A stretch of DNA of 64,000 bases, taken from Streptomyces sp. NBC_00557. Lineage in GTDB: Bacteria; Actinomycetota; Actinomycetes; Streptomycetales; Streptomycetaceae. The first letter of the stretch is position 1; each line of letters begins with the position of its first letter. The notes under the pieces were generated by a model. That model ran no database searches. It was not told the DNA's origin and saw only the letters and a program-made list of their open reading frames with translations. The DNA is taken from NCBI RefSeq assembly GCF_036345995.1, contig NZ_CP107796.1, positions 1,364,001-1,428,000 on the forward strand, given 5' to 3'. This document shows positions 58,382-64,000 of the stretch, piece by piece. A program made the position numbers and the translations under genes.

Positions 58382-58503
58382 GTCGACGCTCCCTCGTAGC
58401 GTTGGCCGTGCCCGGGGCCGTGTCAGCGGTCGCCGGGCTTCGACATCTGTGGCCGGGCGCAGCGCAAGTGCTTTCTCTGTGCGCTGGAACGGCACGAAAA
58501 AGA

Positions 58504-58529
58504 GACTGGACCGGTGGACCGGTCCAGTC
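58504..58529. promoter_or_regulatory. GntR-type operator, 11-bp arms
   Basis: GACTGGACCGG, four bases (TGGA), then CCGGTCCAGTC: a perfect inverted repeat that also contains the 10-bp palindrome GGACCGGTCC. It sits about 125 bp before the 58381 gene and just after the GntR gene. It shares TGGAC/GTCCA with the site at 59285. Confidence 0.65.
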
Positions 58530-58548
58530 AAGCACGCACGGAAGCGCT

Positions 58549-59268
58549 CTACCGCATCGAGTACGTCTCGGTCTCCTCGAAAACGTGCGACGGCGTCACC
58601 CCTTCCTCGCAGACCAGCGGGCGATGTTCCTGGTCATAGGCGGTATGCAGCACCACAGCGACCGCAGCAGGCGGTTGCAGTTCCAGCAGTCGTGCCTCCT
58701 CGTCGCTGGCCAGGCGAACTCTGGTGATGTCCACCCCTTCGCAGGGCGCACGACCTGTTTCCCGTCGCACGTAGTGCGTCGTGCCCTCGGCGATCGGGCC
58801 CGGAAGCGATAGGCGGGGCGCCGCGTCGGCAACGTCCGGCGGGAACCAGGCGGTTACCAGCGTTCCGGGTGCGCCGTCGTCGAGGAGCACCAACCGCGCG
58901 CGCCGCAGGGCGGCCACACCCGGTTTCAGTCCGAGCGCCTCCGCGATGTGGGCGGGCGGCACGGGACGGTCAGGCGTGCCGAGTCGGCGGAAGGGTGCGC
59001 CGCCAGCGACTCGGCTGGTCCCGGCACGACGGCCGCCTGCGGGCCGGGCGATCGGTGTCTCGACCACCGTGAAGCCTGCGCCCTGCCGGGCGACGACCAG
59101 GCCGTCGGCCCTCAGCACGTCGTACGCCTTCACTACGGTGGCCCTGGACACGTCCCACTGCTCGGCGAGGTCACGGCCGGAAGGCAGCAGGTCGCCGGGG
59201 CCGAACTCGCCAGCAGCGATCCGCGTCCGAAGATCGTCGGCGATCTGTTCGTACTTCAGTAGGGCCAT
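58549..59268 (-). CDS. GntR family transcriptional regulator (HutC/UTRA type)
   Basis: The product has 239 aa. Residues about 4-70 form the winged helix (YEQIADDLRTRIAAGEFGPGDLLPSGRDLAEQWDVSRATVVKAYDVLRADGLV). After a linker, residues about 90-235 form a UTRA ligand-binding domain (PVPPAHIAEALGLKPGVAALRRARLVLLDDG ...). I chose the ATG at 59268 over a GTG at 59286, since GGAA lies at proper spacing and the upstream start would overlap the operator. Sites at 58504 and 59285 flank the gene, so autoregulation plus control of both neighbours is likely. Confidence 0.88.
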   Translation of the reverse strand: MALLKYEQIADDLRTRIAAGEFGPGDLLPSGRDLAEQWDVSRATVVKAYDVLRADGLVVARQGAGFTVVETPIARPAGGRRAGTSRVAGGAPFRRLGTPDRPVPPAHIAEALGLKPGVAALRRARLVLLDDGAPGTLVTAWFPPDVADAAPRLSLPGPIAEGTTHYVRRETGRAPCEGVDITRVRLASDEEARLLELQPPAAVAVVLHTAYDQEHRPLVCEEGVTPSHVFEETETYSMR

Positions 59269-59284
59269 AGGCGCGTTTCCGATC

Positions 59285-59300
59285 ACTGGACTGGTCCACT
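59285..59300. promoter_or_regulatory. GntR-type operator between regulator and methyltransferase
   Basis: ACTGGACTGGTCCACT, with a TGGAC-TG-GTCCA core. It lies 17 bp before the GntR start and 23 bp before the divergent methyltransferase start, so one dimer could block both promoters. Confidence 0.65.
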
Positions 59301-59322
59301 TGTCGCGAACCAGAATGCCTGC

Positions 59323-60138
59323 ATGACACTTCCCGAGCTAGCGCCGGAGATCATGAGGTTCTACACCGAGACCATCGACGAGGCAGACAGGCTGACCACT
59401 ACAGCCGACGGCCGCCTGGAGATGGTGCGCACCCAGGAGCTACTGCGCCGGCACCTACCGACACCACCGGCCAGCATCCTGGATGTCGGAGGCGGCCCCG
59501 GCGCCCATGCTCGCTGGCTCGTCGAGGACGGCTACAGCGTGCACCTCGTCGACCCGATCCCCCAGCACGTCGCTCAGGCTAAGGCAACCGGCGCCACCGT
59601 CGAAATCGGTGATGCCCGCAGCCTCACGGCCGCGGACGCCTCCTTCGACGTGGTCCTGCTACTCGGACCGCTCTACCACCTGATCGCCCGCACCGATCGC
59701 GACCAGGCGCTCGCCGAGGCATACCGCGTACTCAAGCCGGGCGGCCTGCTGGCGGCGGCCGGCATCAACCGGTATTCCAGCCTGTTCGAGCACGCCGCGT
59801 TCGGACACCTCTACAAGGAACCGATGCAGAAGAGCATCGGCCACATCCTGGCCTCGCAAATCCACGACGGGAAGAAGGCGTTCACCGCGGCCTACTTCCA
59901 CAGCGGCGAGCAGCTGCGCGACGAGGTGGCCACCGCCGGCTTCGTAGACGCCGAGGTCTTCGGTATCGAGGGGCCGGCCTGGTCCATGCTCGCGGCGGCC
60001 GAACGAAACACCGGCGGCGACTTCAGGGACAGCCCGCTCTTTGAGTCGGCACTGACCGCGGCACGCATGGCCGAGCCGTATCCCGAGCTGTTGGCCGCCA
60101 GCTCGCACCTGCTGAGCATCGGGCACCGACCAGCCTGA
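59323..60138 (+). CDS. Class I SAM-dependent methyltransferase
   Basis: This 271-aa protein has the Rossmann-type SAM site: motif I ASILDVGGGPGAHARWLVEDG (about residues 46-66), then HLVDPIPQHV, DASFDVVLLLGPLYHL and the ALAEAYRVLKPGGLLAAAGINRY strand. The C-terminal half (residues 140-270) is helical and probably binds the acceptor. The substrate is unknown. It is divergent from the GntR gene with a shared operator in the 54-bp gap, a common regulator-target layout. Confidence 0.85.
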   Translation: MTLPELAPEIMRFYTETIDEADRLTTTADGRLEMVRTQELLRRHLPTPPASILDVGGGPGAHARWLVEDGYSVHLVDPIPQHVAQAKATGATVEIGDARSLTAADASFDVVLLLGPLYHLIARTDRDQALAEAYRVLKPGGLLAAAGINRYSSLFEHAAFGHLYKEPMQKSIGHILASQIHDGKKAFTAAYFHSGEQLRDEVATAGFVDAEVFGIEGPAWSMLAAAERNTGGDFRDSPLFESALTAARMAEPYPELLAASSHLLSIGHRPA

Positions 60139-60144
60139 GATCCG

Positions 60145-60365
60145 TCACCGCGCCAGCCGGATGCTGCGCGGCTGCCAGCACTCGCGGACGATGACGCCCT
60201 TTTTCTCCAGCTGCTTCAGGTGGTAGTGCACCGAGCCGATGCTCCCGAGGCCGACCTGCTCACCGATCTCGCGGAGCGTGGGGCCTTCCCCGCGCTCCGC
60301 GATCGCCTCATGGATGCCCTGCCGATCTGCTGCTGCCGCTTGCTCAGGTACTCCACTCGGTGCAT
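60145..60365 (-). pseudogene. LexA-type winged-helix protein, frameshifted near N-terminus
   Basis: Residues GIHEAIAERGEGPTLREIGEQVGLGSIGSVHYHLKQLEKKGVI are a clear LexA-like DNA-binding domain without any peptidase domain. The natural N-terminus, MHRVEYLSKRQQQI, starts at 60365 but lies in another frame. One added base near 60325 would join both into SKRQQQIRQGIHEAIAERG. The frame in use can only start at a TTG at 60372, giving an unlikely leader. Either the gene is broken or a base is missing from the sequence. Confidence 0.6.
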
Positions 60366-60467
60366 GTGTCAATTAGATCTGGGGTTCGATTTTCTACGCA
60401 AGGCTACGAGGGGCTGCAAGCCCCGCGACTCCCCGCGCGTGAAGATGCGAGAAAAATCGAACACATG
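60363..60467. repeat. Nested inverted repeats, AT-richer block
   Basis: Outer arms CATGTGT (60363-60369) and ACACATG (60461-60467); next arms GTTCGATTTTCT (60384-60395) and AGAAAAATCGAAC (60450-60462); inner hairpin GGGGCT / AGCCCC (60410-60415, 60419-60424). The block separates the LexA-like gene from the truncated frame at 60443. Confidence 0.55.
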
Positions 60468-60658
60468 ATTGCCTCACCCGCGCACAAGAGGAGTGGCGCG
60501 CCGCCTACCAGCAGCTCGCCGTACGCCCACGCACCGCACTGCGCCAGCGCCTGATCCACCTGTCAGCCGAGGTGCTGTTCCATCCGTATTGGCAGGGCCG
60601 GCGGTCCGCGGGCTGGGCGGCGCTGCACGGTGCACGCCATGTCCGATCTGCCCCCTGA
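60443..60658 (+). pseudogene. Truncated remnant of an unknown gene (no start codon)
   Basis: The frame ending at 60658 reads AQEEWRAAYQQLAVRPRTAL and on to LRQRLIHLSAEVLFHPYWQG, protein-like with strong codon bias. No start codon exists before the upstream in-frame stop at 60440. It looks like the C-terminus of a protein whose 5' part was lost at the inverted-repeat block. It overlaps the DUF6233 start by 20 bp, suggesting former translational coupling. Confidence 0.4.
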
Positions 60659-61055
60659 CCCGCCCCGGCTTCGGGCGATCCTGGCGCACCTCGACAAGCA
60701 GCTCGCCGAGAACGAGACCGTCGGCATCTACCTGCAGCTCCAGCGGCAGGCCGTCCTCGTCGCGCTCGAGCACGCCGCACGGCCTCCCCGGCAGCAGCGG
60801 CCGGCACGGAAGGTGAAGGGCGGTGGCCCACTGCCCGGCTTCGCCCCCCCGCCGGTGACTACCGGCTACGTCGTCCAGCAGAAGCGCACCCCGTACGGCC
60901 CCGAGCCCGCCGTCATCCACCTGGCTGACGGCACGATGATCGAGGGCACCCCCCACAGGATCCGGCCCGACGAGGCACGGGCAGCCCTTACCGACCCGAC
61001 CATCGAACCGTGCCAGTTCTGCCGGCCGGACACCGAGCTGGGGATCCTCGAGTGA
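60639..61055 (+). CDS. DUF6233 domain-containing protein
   Basis: A 138-aa protein: an N-terminal helical part (PRLRAILAHLDKQLAENETVGIYLQLQRQAVLVALE), a basic linker, then GYVVQQKRTPYG, IHLADGTMIEGTPHRIRPDEARAALTDPTIEPCQFCRPDTELGI. The CxxCRPD end is typical of the DUF6233 family, frequent in Streptomyces accessory DNA; function unknown. The start may be ATG 60639 or GTG 60630. A degraded relative lies at 34595. Confidence 0.7.
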   Translation: MSDLPPDPPRLRAILAHLDKQLAENETVGIYLQLQRQAVLVALEHAARPPRQQRPARKVKGGGPLPGFAPPPVTTGYVVQQKRTPYGPEPAVIHLADGTMIEGTPHRIRPDEARAALTDPTIEPCQFCRPDTELGILE

Positions 61056-61151
61056 ACGACGCCTGCCAGGCCCCTGCCCGTACGACAGGGGCTGTGACCA
61101 GAGCCTTGAACCAGCGAGAGTGATCGGCGGCTGCCCCGAAAGACCGCAGCT

Positions 61152-61526
61152 TCAGACCCAGAGGGCTTGGGCAAGGGCGACGCCGGTGAACGCGGCGCCC
61201 AGCCCGGCTACGACGCTGGCAACGACGTTAGCGGCGGCGAAGAAGCGCGCCCCGGACTCGGCCAGCCGCAGCGTCTCGTAGGAGAACGTCGAGTAGGTCG
61301 TCAGCGCCCCGCACAGCCCGGTGCCGATGAGCAGCTGCATCGAGTGGGAAGCGCCACCGTAGGAGACCGCTCCGCTCAGCACACCCAGGATGAGGCAGCC
61401 GATGACGTTGACGGCGAAGGTGCCCCAAGGGAAGACCGTGTCGTGGCGGGCCTGGACGGCCCGGTCGGTCAGGTAGCGCAAGGGCGCGCCGACCACGGCA
61501 CCTGCGATGACCAGCAGCCAGTTCAC
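61152..61526 (-). CDS. crcB: Fluoride efflux channel CrcB/FluC (second subunit)
   Basis: This 124-aa protein has four membrane helices. Family motifs are [29 protein letters not shown] (with the pore Asn), and [19 protein letters not shown], which holds the TTYSTFS fluoride-path residues. It removes fluoride passively as a dimer of two subunits. Its start overlaps the DUF190 stop, and a second CrcB is encoded at the head of the same operon. Confidence 0.92.
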   Translation of the reverse strand: MNWLLVIAGAVVGAPLRYLTDRAVQARHDTVFPWGTFAVNVIGCLILGVLSGAVSYGGASHSMQLLIGTGLCGALTTYSTFSYETLRLAESGARFFAAANVVASVVAGLGAAFTGVALAQALWV

Positions 61527-61876
61527 CGCTTATCCCTTCCGTCGCGGCCGGCGTAGCGGATGACCTCGCAGTCGTCGAGGATGACCAGGCCCTCGGTGAC
61601 CAGTTCGTCGAGCTGAGGCAGGAAAGCGCGGATGCGTTCCTCGCTGTCGACGATGACGATCGCCACGGGCAGGTCTTCGCTCAGCGACAGCAGCCGGGTG
61701 GTGTGCACGAGCGAGGAGGCGCCGAAGCCCTCGATGCCGCGGAAGACGCTCGCGCCAGCGAGCCCGGCCTTGTGGGAGCGGTGGACGATCTCGTTGTAGA
61801 GCGGCCGGTGGTGGAAGGCGTCGTTCTCCCCGATGAAGATCGTCACCCGCAGGGCAGTGCCGTGCAGTCTGGTCAT
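61523..61876 (-). CDS. DUF190 domain-containing protein
   Basis: A 117-aa soluble protein of the PII-like DUF190 family: [44 protein letters not shown] followed by [21 protein letters not shown]. These proteins are trimeric ferredoxin-like folds commonly encoded with crcB and may bind nucleotide to tune the channel. AGGAGG precedes the ATG. Four-base overlaps join it to both crcB genes. Confidence 0.88.
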   Translation of the reverse strand: MTRLHGTALRVTIFIGENDAFHHRPLYNEIVHRSHKAGLAGASVFRGIEGFGASSLVHTTRLLSLSEDLPVAIVIVDSEERIRAFLPQLDELVTEGLVILDDCEVIRYAGRDGRDKR

Positions 61877-62355
61877 GGCTGCCTCCTGGAGATCACGCGG
61901 CGGGTAGCGGTCGCAGCGGCCCACACTGCTGCGAGAGCAGCCACGATGGTGACCGCCAAGTAGACGAGAGCGGTGCGGGCGTGGCCGGCGTTGACGAGGC
62001 GCTGGATGTCGACTGCGTAGGTGGAGAAAGTGGTGAAGCCGCCCAGTACGCCGGTACCGAAGAACGGTCGCACCAACCGGTGAGCAGCCCACACATCGCT
62101 GATGATCACCATGAACACGCCGATCACCGCGCACCCGACCGTATTCACGGCCAGCGTGGTCCAGGGGAAAGCGTCGGGGCCTGTGTGCCATAGCAGCGAG
62201 GCTTCGTATCGGGCGGCCGCGCCGATCGCACCGCCGAACGCAACGACAGCCACAACCGGTGCCTGCCCGCGCCCGAGCTCGCGGCGCTGGGCGGGCACCG
62301 ACAGGTCAACGTCCGGGTCGGTCGGCTCCGTGGCCTGACTACGGGGGGATGTCAC
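61873..62355 (-). CDS. crcB: Fluoride efflux channel CrcB/FluC (first subunit)
   Basis: A 160-aa protein with a 30-residue hydrophilic N-terminal extension and four membrane helices. Motifs: [35 protein letters not shown], and [22 protein letters not shown]. It differs clearly from the other CrcB (61152), so the pair may form an antiparallel heterodimer as in other two-gene systems. The start is a GTG at 62355 with AGGAG seven bases upstream. Confidence 0.92.
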   Translation of the reverse strand: MTSPRSQATEPTDPDVDLSVPAQRRELGRGQAPVVAVVAFGGAIGAAARYEASLLWHTGPDAFPWTTLAVNTVGCAVIGVFMVIISDVWAAHRLVRPFFGTGVLGGFTTFSTYAVDIQRLVNAGHARTALVYLAVTIVAALAAVWAAATATRRVISRRQP

Positions 62356-62604
62356 TCACGTCTCCTACTCGCCGGGCACCCGCACACGAGTGCGCGCCAT
62401 CGCAAGTAGGGACTGTTGGCGGCATCAATGCCGCGGTTCGGGTCCGGCGAGCCCCACCGCCGTACGACGGCCGTGTACGGGCCGCCGTCGCCTACGAGGA
62501 TACCGGCTGTCTCTCACGACCCACACCTCTTCCCAGAGAACCAGTTATGCCGGGCCTGCCGCACGGCCGAGGCCGACAATCCCGGTCAGCGGGCATGACG
62601 AAAT

Positions 62605-62632
62605 GCCCCCGCCTCGCGATGGCGGCGGGGGC
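62605..62632 (-). terminator. Terminator after small membrane protein gene
   Basis: GCCCCCGCC / GGCGGGGGC, 9-bp arms, 10-nt loop. On the minus strand the stem is followed by a short T-run. It lies 24 bp past the stop of the 62656-62874 gene. Confidence 0.7.
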
Positions 62633-62655
62633 GCTGTCTGTCGGCTTCACACCGG

Positions 62656-62874
62656 TCACTCGCGCAGGTACGCGAGCACTGACATTCCGGCGGTGAACAC
62701 GGCGAAGGCGGCTCCGGCCCCGGCGACGCAGGTCAGGTAGAACGAGAGGCCGCCCACAGTGCCAGCGAAGATTCCGGTGACGAGCCCGGCGATTCCAGCG
62801 ATCAGGCCGAGGACTGTGACGCGCATCCCTTTGGGAAGCAGCACGCCCGAAGCGGACGGCTGTGTACCGTGCAT
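62656..62874 (-). CDS. Small two-helix membrane protein (hypothetical)
   Basis: A 72-aa protein with two hydrophobic helices (VTVLGLIAGIAGLVTGIFAGTVGGLSFYL and VAGAGAAFAVFTAGMSVLAYL), Gly/Ala-rich. No family recognised. The ATG has AAGGA six bases upstream, and a terminator follows, so it is probably a real single-gene unit. Small Gly-rich membrane proteins of this kind occur in mobile elements. Confidence 0.65.
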   Translation of the reverse strand: MHGTQPSASGVLLPKGMRVTVLGLIAGIAGLVTGIFAGTVGGLSFYLTCVAGAGAAFAVFTAGMSVLAYLRE

Positions 62875-62914
62875 ACGTGGTCCTTGTCTCTGCGAAGTGA
62901 CACATGACCCGTGA

Positions 62915-62952
62915 AGAGCCCGCCGGTTGCCGTAGGAAGCCCGGCGGGCTCT
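62915..62952. terminator. Terminator-like hairpin
   Basis: AGAGCCCGCCGG / CCGGCGGGCTCT, perfect 12-bp arms with a 14-nt loop, in the gap upstream of the small membrane protein gene. It could end a transcript from either side. Confidence 0.6.
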
Positions 62953-63142
62953 CTGTTGAGCCCACTGAAAATTGTGGCGGGTGAGTGTCGGGAAGTCCCA
63001 ACTGAACCGCGTGTTACTGCTGTTACTCTCGCCTCACTCTTTCGAGGGGTGGAACATGTCTGCCCGCTAGTGGTACTGGCCCTCTCGCTGCCACGCCCAT
63101 CAGTCCCGCGTGACTTCTGACTATTGCCTGCACAGGGTCGAA

Positions 63143-63172
63143 AGCCCCCGCTGCCCGAAGGCGGCGGGGGCT
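63143..63172 (-). terminator. Terminator after collagen-like gene
   Basis: AGCCCCCGC / GCGGGGGCT, 9-bp arms with a 12-nt loop, followed by T residues on the minus strand. It begins 7 bp past the stop codon at 63179, supporting transcription of that gene on the minus strand. Confidence 0.65.
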
Positions 63173-63178
63173 CAGTGC

Positions 63179-63517
63179 TCAGAGGTACTGGCGGCGATGC
63201 GGGTCGAGGCCGAGGGCCTGCGGTGTGGTGGGCGTGTTGCTGTCGCTCGGCTGGGGCGCGCCGTCCTTCCGGCAGACCAGGGCGTCTGGGTCGTAGCTGG
63301 GAGCCTGCAACGAGTAGCCGTCGGGGCAGGTGCCCGTCCCGGCCGTCCTTGCCTGGTGGCCCCTGCGGCCCTGCAGGCCCTGCCGGTCCTGGCGGGCCTG
63401 CCGGCCCCGAAGGACCGACCGCACCGGGCAAGAATCTTCAAGTACGACGCTGTAGTGCTCAACGCCCACGTCGCTCTGCAGCAGCCGACGTCCCACGGCC
63501 CGAGCAATTCGCCGCAC
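63179..63517 (-). pseudogene. Collagen-like repeat protein, frameshifted
   Basis: One frame gives perfect Gly-X-Y triplets (GAVGPSGPAGPPGPAGPAG ... GPPGKDGRDG, about 63431-63340). Another gives the natural C-terminus TCPDGYSLQAPSYDPDALVC to the stop at 63179. One extra base near 63340 separates them. The N-terminal part before the triplets (MRRIARAVGRRLLQSDVGVEHY) lies in the second frame, so a further shift is needed. Proteins of this type occur in phages and integrative elements. Confidence 0.55.
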
Positions 63518-64000
63518 GTCGCTCGCGCCTGACTTCTGCGCTCTGCATAAACGCGAGCACGGTCAGGAGACCGCGGCGTGGCATCGTGAGGATGGCGTGT
63601 GACCTCCGCTGCGCCCCGCCCGTCAGTCCTCCCTCTGCGCCCGGCCTGCTCGGCGCTGAGCGTGGAGGCCCCGGCCGACGCGCAACAACAGCTCCAGGCC
63701 TCCCGACCCCCCGCCGTGCCGATCGCCGGCCCCAGCCCGCCCCAACCCTTCTCTTTCTGCTTCAGGGTCGGCTGCGAGAGGCGCATAGGGGGATGTCGGG
63801 CTCCCGATCACCGTCGGTAAGGCGTGGTGACCTGCGGCTGCGTCGTCCAGGGTGCGGCGGGGCGCGGTCAGTTGTCGGAGGAGATATCGGCGGGGATGCC
63901 AGCACGGTCGGGGGCGGTGTTGTTGCATCGTGACCGTGGTCGGGCCTTCGTGGTCGGTCCTTCGGTCGAGGTCGCCTGCTGCTGTAGCCGGTATACGCGG
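63518..64000. other. Terminal region, no gene assigned
   Basis: Open frames on both strands (for example 63623-63928 minus) show no recognisable motif or start signal. A gene running off the window edge cannot be excluded. Confidence 0.4.

Noticed and set aside
62356..62500. Fluoride riboswitch upstream of the first crcB
   Set aside because: There is a hairpin at 62419-62434 (GCGGCAT arms), but the conserved fluoride-riboswitch core could not be aligned by eye. A covariance-model search would decide.
55700..63600. tRNA attachment site or integrase for the accessory region
   Set aside because: No tRNA, integrase or flanking direct repeat was found, so the island call rests on gene content only.
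63623..63928. Minus-strand 101-codon frame near the window end
   Set aside because: Arg/Ala-rich shadow-like sequence without start signal or motif.

Overview
The window is very GC-rich, with tightly packed, often overlapping (ATGA/GTGA) genes. It carries an ActP-type symporter pair, a PAS-GAF-SpoIIE-HATPase phosphatase, a full mce operon, an ECF sigma factor and a giant type I PKS. Together these point to a Streptomyces or close relative, probably an accessory-rich part of the chromosome. No rRNA, tRNA or CRISPR was seen.

Layout. (1) 0-5 kb: the end of a 2H-phosphoesterase gene, a reductase-dehydrogenase pair (minus strand), and a divergent DUF485 + ActP-like symporter pair. Two copies of a TetR-type operator lie between the two units. 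A perfect third copy lies at 16.87 kb, before an MFS transporter gene, which suggests one small regulon. (2) 4.9-9.85 kb: a translationally coupled cassette of GlxA-type regulator, ThDP enzyme, SRPBCC protein, KAS III-like enzyme with an altered triad, and an aminotransferase cut off before its PLP lysine. (3) 9.85-18.8 kb: multidomain phosphatase/kinase regulator, CtaG-like and DUF2243 proteins, Na+/H+ antiporter, SDR and MFS. (4) 18.9-33 kb: DUF3293 protein, lytic transglycosylase, membrane-tethered ECF sigma factor, then a complete mce importer operon (ATPase, two permeases, six Mce proteins, two Mce-associated proteins). An identical bipartite promoter-like motif precedes both the transglycosylase and the mce operon, so the sigma factor between them probably drives both.

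(5) 33.6-35.4 kb: a secreted polysaccharide deacetylase, then decayed DUF6233 and ISL3-transposase remnants. (6) 35.7-55.0 kb (minus strand): the most interesting locus. The order is FAAL, a 4566-aa PKS, an ACP-thioester reductase, and an alpha/beta hydrolase with a Cys nucleophile. The PKS domain order is ACP-[KS-AT-DH-KR-ACP]x2-C-FkbH. This looks like a lipid assembly line: FAAL loads a fatty acid, two modules extend it without enoyl reduction, and the terminal C and FkbH domains suggest joining to a glyceryl unit before reductive release. The product is unknown.

(7) 55.7-63.5 kb: a mosaic of small genes of mobile-island character. It holds an XRE regulator behind a perfect palindrome, an ASCH protein, a frameshifted class I aminoacyl-tRNA-synthetase-like gene, a GntR regulator with matching operators, a methyltransferase, a frameshifted LexA-type winged-helix gene, a DUF6233 protein, a CrcB-DUF190-CrcB fluoride-export operon, and a broken collagen-like gene. 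Three separate single-base frameshifts here mean either decay or assembly error. No integrase was found.
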